From assembly GCF_000384115.1 (NCBI RefSeq), contig NZ_KB913029.1, positions 1,522,907 through 1,586,906 on the forward strand: a DNA stretch of 64,000 nucleotides. The letters run 5' to 3'. Origin of the DNA: Sporichthya polymorpha DSM 43042 (GTDB lineage Bacteria > Actinomycetota > Actinomycetes > Sporichthyales > Sporichthyaceae). Shown piece by piece: positions 1 through 7,038 of the stretch; position 1 is the stretch's first letter, and each line of letters starts with the position of its first letter. The translations under genes were made by a program, and so were the position numbers. The notes beneath the pieces are model-generated. The model did no database searches. It saw only the letters and a program-made list of their open reading frames with translations, and was not told the DNA's origin.

Positions 1-1193
1 CGCAGGTCCTCGGCGTTGATCGTGCGGTCGCGGAGCAGCGACACGTTCTCGTCGCGCTCCTGCTTCAGCCGGCCGAGTTCCTCGCGGAGGCTCATCGCCC
101 GCTCCAGGTTCCGCGACGCCGGGGCGAGCGTCTGCACGTCCGTGAACGTCAGCCGGTAGACGGCCATGTCCCGGAGCAGCTTGTCGAGCGGCTCGCGGCG
201 GACGGCGGCGGCGCAGCCCTTGCCGGTGCACCGGTACTGCGCCGAGCGCGTTCCGGTCTCCCGGTCCGGCCGCTTGGTCGGGTTGATGCCCGCGTTCAGC
301 TTGTGGCCGTTCGAGCACGTGGCGAGGCCCGACAGCAGCCTGCTCGGTGGTCGGTGGGCGCGCTTGTTCGCGGTGGCGATGGCCACGCACCGCCGCCACT
401 CGTCCTCGGTGCAGACGGCCTCGGTCTGGGCGGTCGCGCCCTCCACGATCTGCCGTCCGGCGCCGGGCTTCTCCGGGTCGATGCGGCGGTCGACCAGTCC
501 GGCGTTCCTCGCCCGGATCAGCACCTTCTTGACCGCGTCCTGCGACCACTCGACCGTCTTGCCGGTCTTGGATGCTGTCTGACGCTGGCGATGCGACAGC
601 GCGCCGCGCTCGTTCCACTCGCGGGCGATGGCGGACAGTGAGCCGCCAGCCAGGTACTCCTGGATTCCCCAGCGCAGTGCCTCGGTCTGGGCGGGGTTCT
701 CCCAGCCGAACGGCGGCGGACCGCCGAGGCTCTTGCCCTCCAGGATGGCCCGTTCGTTGCGCAGCGTGTGCCGCTCCGACTTCCTCTCGGACTCGGCCTC
801 CGCGACGGCCGCGAGGATCGTGGCGACCAGCTTCCCGGCCGACGTGCTCAGGTCGAACGCGCCGGACTCGCAGGTGTGGAGCTGCGCGCCGGTCCGCCGG
901 GCGATGACGATGAAGTCGAGCATGTCCTGCGTGGACCGCAGGAAGCGGTCCATGTGCAGCGTCAGGACGACGTCGATCTCGCCCTCTTCGAGCGCCTTCC
1001 ACAGCTCATCGCGTTTCGGGAGTTCGCCGCTGTACGCGCTCCCGGTCTCGTCGTAGATGGTGACGACCTTGAAGTCCGCCGACTTGGCGAGGCTGCGGCA
1101 CCGCGAGAGCTGGCGCTCCGGCTTGGCGCGGTCGTCGTTGCGGTTCTGCGAGACGCGGATGTAGATCGCTGCTCGGAGCTGCTCAGTTGTCAT
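1..1193 (-). CDS. Large serine recombinase (phage-type integrase), 3' end outside window
   Basis: Site-specific recombinase of the large serine family, expected to integrate and excise a mobile element. About 397 codons are visible from an ATG at 1193 and the frame stays open to base 1. Seen: N-terminal resolvase domain with IYIRVS and candidate nucleophile Ser15, the MDRFLRS helix near residue 81, and AEAESERKSERH at the end of the catalytic domain. A Recombinase domain follows at about residues 155-240 (GGPPPFGWE, then AIAREWNERG), then a zinc-ribbon-like stretch at about 285-330 (ATCSNGHKLN ... YRCTGKGCAA; one CxxC is degenerate), then the start of a coiled coil (LERAMSLREELGRLKQERDE). The start lies 11 bp inside a broken nitroreductase gene, the position such integrases usually hold beside their attachment site. 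Confidence 0.93.
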   Translation of the reverse strand, partial: MTTEQLRAAIYIRVSQNRNDDRAKPERQLSRCRSLAKSADFKVVTIYDETGSAYSGELPKRDELWKALEEGEIDVVLTLHMDRFLRSTQDMLDFIVIARRTGAQLHTCESGAFDLSTSAGKLVATILAAVAEAESERKSERHTLRNERAILEGKSLGGPPPFGWENPAQTEALRWGIQEYLAGGSLSAIAREWNERGALSHRQRQTASKTGKTVEWSQDAVKKVLIRARNAGLVDRRIDPEKPGAGRQIVEGATAQTEAVCTEDEWRRCVAIATANKRAHRPPSRLLSGLATCSNGHKLNAGINPTKRPDRETGTRSAQYRCTGKGCAAAVRREPLDKLLRDMAVYRLTFTDVQTLAPASRNLERAMSLREELGRLKQERDENVSLLRDRTINAEDL

Positions 1194-1578
1194 GCCTAAA
1201 GCTACTGCAACCCTGCCCGGTGTCGTAGACGGCCCACGGGGCCGTGCTCGCCGGCGCTGTGTCGGCGACGGCCACGATCAGCAGCGAGGCCCGCGGGGCC
1301 CAGGCCTGGTTGCCCGGGTGAAGCAGGTCGACGATCGCGTCGAAGGTCCCCTCACCCCGGCGGCCGACCAGGAAGCGCCACGGCTGGGCGTTCGCGGCCG
1401 AGGGCGCCCAGCGGGCGGCCTCGAGCAGCGTGTGCAGGTCGGCGTCGGAGACCCGGTGCGCGGGGTCGAACCCGCGCGGGCTCCAGCGCCCGGCGAGCAA
1501 CGGATGCAGTTGGGCCGGCGTGTCCGCCTGCCGGGCCGGCAGGGGCGCGCGCACGGCGGTGAGAGGTGTTGCAGGCAT
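1183..1578 (-). pseudogene. Nitroreductase family gene, truncated at the C-terminal half
   Basis: N-terminal part of an FMN-dependent nitroreductase. Residues 30-100 carry the family pattern (GRWSPRGFD, then LLEAARWAPSAANAQPWRFLVGRR), and homology continues to WAVYDTGQ near residue 121. Family members then continue for some 70-90 residues; here the protein ends after ten unrelated residues (GCSSFRHDN) that are read into the start of the serine recombinase. The loss point coincides with the recombinase start, so the gene appears split by insertion of the element rather than decayed. The missing half should lie at the far end of that element, to the left of the window. The fragment probably cannot form a complete FMN site. 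Confidence 0.82.
1200..1232. other. Predicted attachment-site junction of the integrated element
   Basis: On the minus strand the nitroreductase reading ...YDTGQ stops matching its family just before the recombinase ATG, so the crossover should lie within or next to CACCGGGCAGGGTTGCAG (minus strand, about 1206-1223). Large serine integrases recombine sites of roughly 35-50 bp with a 2-bp core. The exact core cannot be fixed without the other junction or an uninterrupted allele. Confidence 0.5.
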
Positions 1579-1642
1579 GGCTGTCCCCCAGCAATGACGA
1601 ATCGTCAGAAAATTCGGCCGGCCGCGGGAGCGCGGCCTTGAC

Positions 1643-2410
1643 TCAGCTCGCCAGCGTGGCGTGCATCTCCCAGACGAGGATCTCGGCCGGCTCCGTCCCG
1701 GCGGTGACGCGCTGCCCGCCGGTGGCGGTGAAGCGCACTGCGTCGCCGGGGGCGAGCACCCCGGCGCCCTCGAGCTCGACCGAGCCGCGGGGCACGAACA
1801 GGTGCAGGTACGGAGCCTCGGGCAGCGTCACGCTCTGCCCGGGTGCGAGCCGGGCGGCGTGCAGCGCGGCGTAGCGGTTGCGGATCCGGATCGCCGCGGC
1901 GTCGGCGTGCTGCGGCATGCCGGACGCCACCGGGATCAGTCCGCCGGAGAGCAGCTCACCGTCGATCTCGAGCTGCTCGTACCCCGGGTCCACGCCGTTC
2001 TCGTCGGGCACGACCCACATCTGCACGAAGTGGACCGGCTCGTCGTGCTGCTCGCCGCCCAGGCGCCACGAGTCGTTCTTCTCCGAGTGCAGGATTCCGG
2101 TTCCCGCACTCATCCGCTGCGCCAGCCCGGGGTAGATGACCCCGGAGTGGCCGGTCGAGTCCTGGTGGACCAGCGATCCGGTCAGGACCCAGGTGACGAT
2201 CTCCATGTCCCGGTGGGGGTGCGTCTCGAACCCCATCCCCGGCGTCACGATGTCGTCGTTGTTCACCAGCAGCAGGCCGTGGTGGACGTTGTTCGGGTCC
2301 CAGTGGTGGCCGAACGAGAAGGAGTGCTTCGAGTCCAGCCAGCCGATGTCGGTCTTCGCGCGGTCCTCCGCGCGCCGGACCTCGAGCTTCGGCTGCAGCA
2401 GCGTGCTCAT
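1643..2410 (-). CDS. Pirin family cupin protein
   Basis: Bicupin of the pirin family; members bind a metal and some have quercetin 2,3-dioxygenase activity or act as redox cofactors. Pirin motifs in the N-terminal cupin are clear: FETHPHRDMEIVTWVLTGSLVHQDS and the downstream MSAGTGILHSEKN, which supply the three His and one Glu metal ligands. The C-terminal half (LEVDGELLSGG-like, then APYLHLFVPRGSVELEG) is the second, usually metal-free cupin. Of two in-frame ATGs I prefer 2410, because GGGAGG lies 9 nt upstream; the ATG at 2419 directly abuts the ribosome binding site. About 255 residues, a normal length. It stands alone, 64 bp upstream of the broken nitroreductase. Confidence 0.92.
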   Translation of the reverse strand: MSTLLQPKLEVRRAEDRAKTDIGWLDSKHSFSFGHHWDPNNVHHGLLLVNNDDIVTPGMGFETHPHRDMEIVTWVLTGSLVHQDSTGHSGVIYPGLAQRMSAGTGILHSEKNDSWRLGGEQHDEPVHFVQMWVVPDENGVDPGYEQLEIDGELLSGGLIPVASGMPQHADAAAIRIRNRYAALHAARLAPGQSVTLPEAPYLHLFVPRGSVELEGAGVLAPGDAVRFTATGGQRVTAGTEPAEILVWEMHATLAS

Positions 2411-2474
2411 GGAGCTCATCCTCCCTCGTTGCGTTCGGAACCGGTGTCGGTGTTCCCGGAGCGTGTCGGTGCGG

Positions 2475-3026
2475 TCAGGCGTTCTTGACGGCGGAGACGT
2501 CGAACTCGAGCGTGATCTTCTCGGAGACCAGGACGCCGCCGGTGTCCAGCGCGGCGTTCCAGGCGATACCCCAGTCCTTGCGGTTGAGAACGGTCTTGCC
2601 CTCGAAGCCGACGCGGGTGTTGCCGAACGGGTCGACGGCGGTGCCGGTGTACTCGAAGTCCACGCTCACCGGCTTGGTGGTGCCCTTGATGGTGAGGTCG
2701 CCGGTCAGGCGGTACTGGTCGTCACCGAGCGACTCGGCCGACGTGGAGACGAAGGTGATCTCCGGGTAGGTCGCGACCTCGAAGAAGTCGTTGGTGCGCA
2801 GGTGCTCGTCGCGCTGGTCGTTGCCGGTGTCGATGCTGGCGACCTGGATCGTCAGCTGCGCGGAGCTGCGGGTCGGGTCCTCGGCGTCCAGGTGGGCGGT
2901 GCCGGAGAACTCGGTGAAGGCGCCGCGGACCTTGGTCACCATCGCGTGCCGGGCCACGAAGCCGAGGCGGGTGTGCGTGGTGTCGAGGGTGTAGTCGCCG
3001 GTCAGCTGAGAAACGGTGGTGGTCAC
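2475..3026 (-). CDS. YceI family lipid-binding-fold protein
   Basis: YceI-like beta-barrel domain over the full 183 residues: YTLDTTHTRLGFVARHAMVTKVRGAF at the N-terminus, DFFEVATYPEITFVS in the middle, and LTIKGTTKPVSVDFEY plus the closing strands at the end. The family binds polyisoprenoid or other amphiphilic ligands. No signal peptide is visible, so a cytoplasmic location is likely, unlike E. coli YceI. GTG start with AGGAG 8-10 nt upstream. It is divergent from a MarR regulator with operator-like repeats between them, so repression by that regulator is the natural inference. Confidence 0.93.
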   Translation of the reverse strand: MTTTVSQLTGDYTLDTTHTRLGFVARHAMVTKVRGAFTEFSGTAHLDAEDPTRSSAQLTIQVASIDTGNDQRDEHLRTNDFFEVATYPEITFVSTSAESLGDDQYRLTGDLTIKGTTKPVSVDFEYTGTAVDPFGNTRVGFEGKTVLNRKDWGIAWNAALDTGGVLVSEKITLEFDVSAVKNA

Positions 3027-3050
3027 GGGAAGCTCCTGTCGGACGATTTG

Positions 3051-3095
3051 GTTGATGTATCAACGACTCTAGGAGTAAGTCGATGACGTGTCAAC
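3051..3095. promoter_or_regulatory. Tandem operator-like sites between yceI-like gene and marR-like gene
   Basis: Two copies of TGAYGTRTCAAC lie 31 bp apart (3053-3064 and 3084-3095), three helical turns, so on the same face of the DNA. The first is a perfect dyad, GTTGAT-GT-ATCAAC (3051-3064). The second keeps the inner dyad TGAC-GT-GTCA (3084-3093). Sites of this form suit a MarR dimer. The second copy covers the expected -35 of the regulator promoter and the first lies toward the YceI-type gene, so both genes could be repressed. Confidence 0.6.
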
Positions 3096-3106
3096 TACCG
3101 CCGTGG

Positions 3107-3112
3107 CAGAAT
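3107..3112 (+). promoter_or_regulatory. Candidate leaderless -10 box for the MarR gene
   Basis: CAGAAT ends 6 nt before GTG 3119, with no Shine-Dalgarno sequence in between. Transcription would begin at the start codon. The operator copy at 3084-3095 sits at -35. Confidence 0.4.
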
Positions 3113-3118
3113 GATTCC

Positions 3119-3667
3119 GTGACCCAGCCCACTGCCGACGAGACCCGCTGGCTCACCGACCGTGAGCAGGTGGCCTGGCGCGCGATGCTCGCGATGTGGA
3201 CCCGGCTGAACGCCCAGCTGGCCCGTGAGATGGCGGCCGACTCCGACCTGTCGATGGCCGACTTCTCGGTCCTGGTCGCCCTCACCGACACCTGCGCCGG
3301 GCGCACCCGCGCCTTCTCCCTCGCCGAGGCCCTGCAGTGGGAGAAGAGCCGCCTGTCCCACCAGCTCGCCCGGATGGAGAAGCGCGGCCTGATCGAGCGG
3401 ACCGAGTGCGCCGAGGACGGTCGCGGCCAGATCGTCGGCGTCACGGCCGCCGGCCGGCGCGCGATCGAGGCGGCCGCCCCGGCCCACGTCGCCGCGGTCC
3501 GCCGGCTCTTCCTCGACGCCCTGACCCCGGATCAGCTCGAGTCCCTCACCGAGATCGCGCGGGTTGCCCTGCTCCGGCTCGACGGGACCGTCGAGATCCC
3601 CGGCCTGCCCCAGGCGTGCGGCGAGGCTGCGAACGGTTCCCACGATCCGCACGGGGAGCGCGTATAA
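3119..3667 (+). CDS. MarR family transcriptional regulator
   Basis: Winged-helix dimeric repressor of the MarR type, 182 residues. Seen: an N-terminal dimerisation helix (EQVAWRAMLAMWTRLNAQL), the recognition-helix region FSLAEALQWEKSRLSHQLARMEKRGLIERTE at about residues 63-92, the wing with EDGRGQIVGVTAAG, and a C-terminal dimerisation helix. GTG 3119 is preferred over an upstream in-frame ATG at 3083, because that ATG would put the coding region across the second operator repeat and lacks a ribosome binding site. The ligand is unknown. The target is probably its own promoter and the divergent YceI-type gene. Confidence 0.93.
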   Translation: MTQPTADETRWLTDREQVAWRAMLAMWTRLNAQLAREMAADSDLSMADFSVLVALTDTCAGRTRAFSLAEALQWEKSRLSHQLARMEKRGLIERTECAEDGRGQIVGVTAAGRRAIEAAAPAHVAAVRRLFLDALTPDQLESLTEIARVALLRLDGTVEIPGLPQACGEAANGSHDPHGERV

Positions 3668-3670
3668 GGT
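3665..3670 (+). promoter_or_regulatory. Candidate leaderless -10 box
   Basis: TAAGGT overlaps the MarR stop codon and ends 7 nt before GTG 3678; no Shine-Dalgarno sequence is present. The next gene may therefore be transcribed separately from marR. Confidence 0.35.
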
Positions 3671-3677
3671 CGAGCGC

Positions 3678-3977
3678 GTGATTTTCAAGCGCGTCGGTGA
3701 GGGTCGTCCCTATCCCGACCACGGCACCAGCCAGCGGGCGTGGTCAGTCGTCCCCCCGCGTGCCGTGCGTCTCGACCAGCTGGTCACGACCAAGAGTCAG
3801 CTCGACCTGGCCACCCTGCTCTCCGAGGACTCGACGTTCTACGGCGATTTGTTCGCTCACGTCGTGGAATGGCGCGGCGAGCTCTTCCTGGAGGACGGGC
3901 TGCACCGCGCGGTCCGCGCCGCGCTGCGGCAGCGCACCGTCGTCCATGCCCGGATCCTCGAGCTCGCCGACGACTGA
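3678..3977 (+). CDS. Small conserved actinobacterial protein, ParB/sulfiredoxin-like
   Basis: 99 residues from GTG 3678 (IFKRVGEGRPYPDHG...). I recall actinobacterial homologues sitting upstream of a LytR_C gene and often named VapB-type antitoxin, but no toxin is adjacent. By eye the layout resembles the ParB/Srx nuclease-like fold: VRLDQLVTTKSQLDLATLL, then HVVEWRGELFLEDGLHRAVRAAL, where DG-x-HR is the position of the conserved DGxHR-type motif, then a closing strand VVHARILEL. That fold assignment is an inference; the biochemical role is unknown. It is followed after 163 bp by the LytR_C gene in the same direction. Confidence 0.8.
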   Translation: MIFKRVGEGRPYPDHGTSQRAWSVVPPRAVRLDQLVTTKSQLDLATLLSEDSTFYGDLFAHVVEWRGELFLEDGLHRAVRAALRQRTVVHARILELADD

Positions 3978-4035
3978 CGCTCCGTTCGGGTGATCTCGAT
4001 TTCATGACTCCCCGATGTGGGGGCAACGGTTGACC

Positions 4036-4041
4036 TAGCCT
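4036..4041 (+). promoter_or_regulatory. Candidate -10 box for the LytR_C gene
   Basis: TAGCCT lies about 100 bp upstream of GTG 4141. The same hexamer precedes purS, purA and the aldolase gene in this window. No convincing -35 is visible. Confidence 0.3.
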
Positions 4042-4140
4042 GGGCCAAGGCGCTGGTCAGGCCGCCCGTCCGGGCCGGATGATCAGTACCGCGGGGGCGG
4101 GTTTCACCCCCGCTCGGGGACGTCAGGTCAGGGGAGAACC

Positions 4141-4683
4141 GTGAACGTGTTTCGACCGCCGGGGAGCAGCAGTGTTCCGCGGTTCCGGCCGGTCAACACC
4201 CGCAAGCGCGTGCGGAACGTGTCGATCGTGCTCGCGACCTGCACCGTGCTCGGCATCGGGGCCTGGACCTTCGGCGTGAACCCGAACGGCGACTGGCGGA
4301 CCAAGTGCGATCGCGAGGAGTACGTCGCCCCGCGGCCCGACCCGGTCACCGTCAACGTCTACAACGGCACCGGCCTGGGCGGCCTCGCGGTCACCATCAA
4401 GAGCCAGCTGGAGGAGAAGGGCTTCCAGATCGGCGAGGTCGACAACGACCCGCTCGGTCGGAAGATCCGCGGCACCGGTGAGGTCCGCTACGGCGACGCC
4501 GCCGAGACGACCAACATCATCCGCGCGCTGCGCTCCTGGCAGCCCGGCATGGTGCTCGTGAAGGACCGCCGGCCGGGCCCGGAGGTCGACTTCGTGATGG
4601 GCCAGAAGTTCGATTCGCTGCTCGAGACGCCCGCCCCGCCGCCGGACACACCCAAGGCGGCCTGCAAGTCCGACAGCGAGTAA
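4141..4683 (+). CDS. LytR C-terminal domain membrane protein
   Basis: 180-residue protein with one transmembrane helix near residues 25-45 (VSIVLATCTVLGIGAWTFGV) and a LytR_C domain after it (TVNVYNGTGLGGLAVTIKSQLEEKGFQIGEVDND, then IRGTGEVRYG and the alternating strands). The LytR_C domain is typically extracytoplasmic and occurs with LytR-CpsA-Psr wall-polymer ligases, but this protein has no LCP catalytic domain. It ends in a Pro-rich tail. GTG start with AGGGGAGA upstream. A role in cell-envelope maintenance is inferred from the domain only. Confidence 0.88.
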   Translation: MNVFRPPGSSSVPRFRPVNTRKRVRNVSIVLATCTVLGIGAWTFGVNPNGDWRTKCDREEYVAPRPDPVTVNVYNGTGLGGLAVTIKSQLEEKGFQIGEVDNDPLGRKIRGTGEVRYGDAAETTNIIRALRSWQPGMVLVKDRRPGPEVDFVMGQKFDSLLETPAPPPDTPKAACKSDSE

Positions 4684-4691
4684 CACCCGTA

Positions 4692-4743
4692 CCACTGGGG
4701 GTGTCACCCTTTCTGGCGCCAGAAAGGGTGACACCCCCAGTGG
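4692..4743. terminator. 52-bp perfect palindrome after the LytR_C gene
   Basis: Two 26-bp arms are perfectly complementary about the centre TGGC|GCCA, with no loop. Each arm contains GGGTGTCACCCTTT. It starts 8 bp after the stop codon and could act as a bidirectional terminator between the convergent LytR_C and bldC genes. No T-run follows, so efficiency is uncertain. Its core is shared with the hairpin at 15570-15598. Confidence 0.7.
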
Positions 4744-4753
4744 GTTTAACGCT

Positions 4754-4796
4754 GAAGGCCCGGTAACTCCGTCACTCGGACGGGTTCCGGGCCTTC
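4754..4796. terminator. Stem-loop downstream of bldC
   Basis: Ten-bp arms GAAGGCCCGG (4754-4763) and CCGGGCCTTC (4787-4796) with a 23-nt loop. It lies 3' of bldC on the minus strand and is the likely bldC transcript end. The segment 4797-4914 shows nothing else recognisable. Confidence 0.45.
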
Positions 4797-4914
4797 GGCC
4801 GTTCGGCTGAATTCTGTTGTCGACCTCGAAGTCGCGGCGGCGACTACCGGTGGTCTGCGGCGGGGCGGTGTCGGGGAGGGACCAACACCGCTCGCCGCGG
4901 CGCGTCGGTGGTGC

Positions 4915-5130
4915 TCAGTTGTCCAGGCGGCTGGACTGCTGGGGGATGGTTCCCTGCAGCAGCTGGCGAACCTCGGACTCGCGGTAACGGCGGTGCCCGC
5001 CGAGCGTGCGGATCGAGGTGAGCTTGCCGGCCTTGGCCCAACGCGTGACCGTCTTCGGGTCGACGCGGAACATGGTGGCCACCTCAGCCGGCGTGAGCAG
5101 GGCCTCGGTCTCCGGGGTACGTGCATTCAT
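4915..5130 (-). CDS. bldC: BldC-type MerR-like DNA-binding regulator
   Basis: 71-residue single-domain winged helix-turn-helix: LLTPAEVATMFRVDPKTVTRWAKAGKLTSIRTLGGHRRYRESEV fills nearly the whole protein, which then ends. Length and sequence match BldC, which binds DNA as head-to-tail oligomers on direct repeats and controls timing of development in Streptomyces. Strong ribosome binding site AGGAGGAG before ATG 5130. The neighbouring branched-chain dehydrogenase, DUF3073, purM and purF reproduce the Streptomyces bldC neighbourhood. In a non-sporulating organism the role could be more general. Confidence 0.93.
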   Translation of the reverse strand: MNARTPETEALLTPAEVATMFRVDPKTVTRWAKAGKLTSIRTLGGHRRYRESEVRQLLQGTIPQQSSRLDN

Positions 5131-5207
5131 GGCGGGCTCCTCCTAGTCGAGCGGCCTTGGTGCCGTCTCGTACAACGATGGTGCCCTAGGGGCCGGATGT
5201 CCGTAAT

Positions 5208-5320
5208 GGTCCTACCGGATCATTTTGGAGCAAGCCGACCGGCCAGGGACCAGGTCAACCGAACGGACGATGCCTTTTCCGATCGTCGGCACGCCTTCTG
5301 CAGCCCTATCCGGTAGGACC
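5208..5320. repeat. Long-range 13-bp inverted repeat in the bldC upstream region
   Basis: GGTCCTACCGGAT (5208-5220) and ATCCGGTAGGACC (5308-5320) are exact reverse complements with centres 100 bp apart. They sit 78 and 178 bp upstream of the bldC start inside the 443-bp space to the dehydrogenase gene. A palindrome GCTGGT-CA-ACCAGC (5368-5381) and an AT-richer patch (about 5404-5430) lie further on. No coding region is apparent in this space. The repeat could be paired operators or a loop-forming element. Confidence 0.55.
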
Positions 5321-5573
5321 CGGCCTGCGCGCTGATGTGCCTGATCAGAGATTACCTTTGGTATGTCGCTGGTCAACCAGCATGGCCGTAGTCGGGACCA
5401 CTCACCAACGAATGGTCAATTATTTCTTTTGCGCCATCCGGTGGAGACAACGCGGGCAGGGGCTGAACAAGCCGTCCAAATCGCCGCGCCCGAGGTGCGC
5501 GGACCGGCCGCCGCATTCACCGCTCCGGCCGTACCCTGAACGGCGCAAAGGTGCCGCACAGGAGGTTCCGGCC

Positions 5574-6689
5574 GTGAAGAGAACTCCGAGCTCGGGATCG
5601 GGCACGGGGTTGTTCGGCGGGCTGGGACATCCGGACACGGCGCACGAGCAGGTCGTTTTCTGCCAGGACCCGGACAGCGGCCTGGCCGCGATTCTCGCGA
5701 TCTACTCCACCGCGCTCGGCCCCGCCCTCGGCGGGACGCGGTTCTTCCCGTACCCGAGCACCGAGGCCGCCCTGGCCGACGTCCTGAACCTCTCCCGGGC
5801 GATGGCGTACAAGAACGCGCTCGCCGGCCTGGACCACGGCGGCGGCAAGGCCGTCATCCTCGGTGACCCGACCCGCGACAAGTCCGAGGCGCTGCTCCGC
5901 GCGTACGGGCGGTTCGTGGCCTCCCTCGGCGGCCGGTACGTCACGGCCTGCGACGTGGGGACGTATCCGGCGGACATGGACCTGGTCGCGCGGGAGTGCC
6001 GGTTCGCGACCGGCCGCTCCCCCGAGCACGGCGGGGCCGGCGACTCCTCGATCCTCACCGCCTGGGGCGTCTACCAGGCGATGCGCGCCTGCGCCGAGCA
6101 CGCCTGGGGCGACCCGACCCTCGGCGGCCGGCGGGTCGGCATCGCCGGCGTCGGCAAGGTCGGGCGGCACCTGGTCGACCACCTGGCGGCCGAGGGCGCG
6201 GACATCCTGGTCACGGACGTGTCCGGCGCCGCGCTGGCCCGTGTCCAGGCCGACCACCCCGAGGTCCGCATCGTCGCCGACGCCGCCACGCTGATCCGCT
6301 CCGACCTCGACGTCTACGCGCCCTGCGCGCTCGGCGGGGCACTGAACGACGAGACCGTTCCGGCCCTGACCGCCCGCGTCGTCTGCGGCGGGGCGAACAA
6401 CCAGCTCGCGCACCCCGGCGCCGAGAAGGCCCTGCAGGACCGCGGAATCCTCTACGCCCCGGACTACCTGGTCAACGCGGGCGGTGTCATCCAGGTCGCG
6501 GACGAGCTCGAAGGCTTCTCGTTCGAGCGGGCGAAGGCCCGGGCCAGTGCGATCTACGACACGACGAAGCGGGTCTTCGCGCTGGCCGAGGCCGAGGGCG
6601 TGCCGCCGGCGGTGGCCGCGGACCGCCTGGCCGAGGCGCGGATGCGGTCCGTCGGACGCCTGCGGGGGATCCTGCTTCCGGGGACGTGA
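5574..6689 (+). CDS. vdh: Valine/leucine (Glu/Leu/Phe/Val family) dehydrogenase
   Basis: NAD-dependent oxidative deamination of a branched-chain amino acid to the 2-oxo acid and ammonium. 371 residues. Seen: [23 protein letters not shown], the catalytic lysine motif [11 protein letters not shown] near residue 90, a Rossmann segment [31 protein letters not shown] near residues 185-215, and [11 protein letters not shown] before the C-terminal helices. GTG 5574 is chosen because AGGAGG lies 8 nt upstream and the family sequence starts there; the frame is open further upstream without homology. Position beside bldC matches vdh of Streptomyces. Substrate preference between Val, Leu and Phe cannot be settled by eye. 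Confidence 0.92.
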   Translation: MKRTPSSGSGTGLFGGLGHPDTAHEQVVFCQDPDSGLAAILAIYSTALGPALGGTRFFPYPSTEAALADVLNLSRAMAYKNALAGLDHGGGKAVILGDPTRDKSEALLRAYGRFVASLGGRYVTACDVGTYPADMDLVARECRFATGRSPEHGGAGDSSILTAWGVYQAMRACAEHAWGDPTLGGRRVGIAGVGKVGRHLVDHLAAEGADILVTDVSGAALARVQADHPEVRIVADAATLIRSDLDVYAPCALGGALNDETVPALTARVVCGGANNQLAHPGAEKALQDRGILYAPDYLVNAGGVIQVADELEGFSFERAKARASAIYDTTKRVFALAEAEGVPPAVAADRLAEARMRSVGRLRGILLPGT

Positions 6690-6801
6690 CCGGGTCGCCG
6701 TGTCGCTCGGCGGTTCCACCAGGTACCGTGGGGACCAGAACTGAGCCAAAGAACTGACGCGCCGCACGGGGCCTTTGCCCCTGCACAGAGGGGGTCGAGC
6801 C

Positions 6802-6999
6802 ATGGGGCGCGGCCGAGCCAAGGCCAAGCAGACGAAGGTCGCCCGCGAGCTGAAGTACAGCACCGGCGGGACGGACCTCGAGCGGCTGCGTGCCGAACTC
6901 GTGGGCAGCGGCAATGCCCGGGAGAACGACGCTGTCGCGGACGACGAGGACGACCCCTACGCCGCGTACGTCGACCCGGACGAGGACGACGACCGCTAG
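6802..6999 (+). CDS. DUF3073 family small acidic-tailed protein
   Basis: 65 residues with a basic N-terminus (MGRGRAKAKQTKVARELKYSTGGTDLERL) and a very acidic C-terminus (DDEDDPYAAYVDPDEDDDR). This is the actinobacterial DUF3073 pattern; function unknown. ATG 6802 follows GAGGGGGT. It lies between the dehydrogenase and the convergent purM gene, as in related actinobacteria. Confidence 0.92.
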   Translation: MGRGRAKAKQTKVARELKYSTGGTDLERLRAELVGSGNARENDAVADDEDDPYAAYVDPDEDDDR

Positions 7000-7038
7000 G
7001 TCTGCGCCACTTCTCCGCGAGCCGTCGCGCTAGCCGTC

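Noticed and set aside
5337-5573. N-terminal extension of the branched-chain dehydrogenase
   Set aside because: No family homology there, and a strong AGGAGG precedes GTG 5574.
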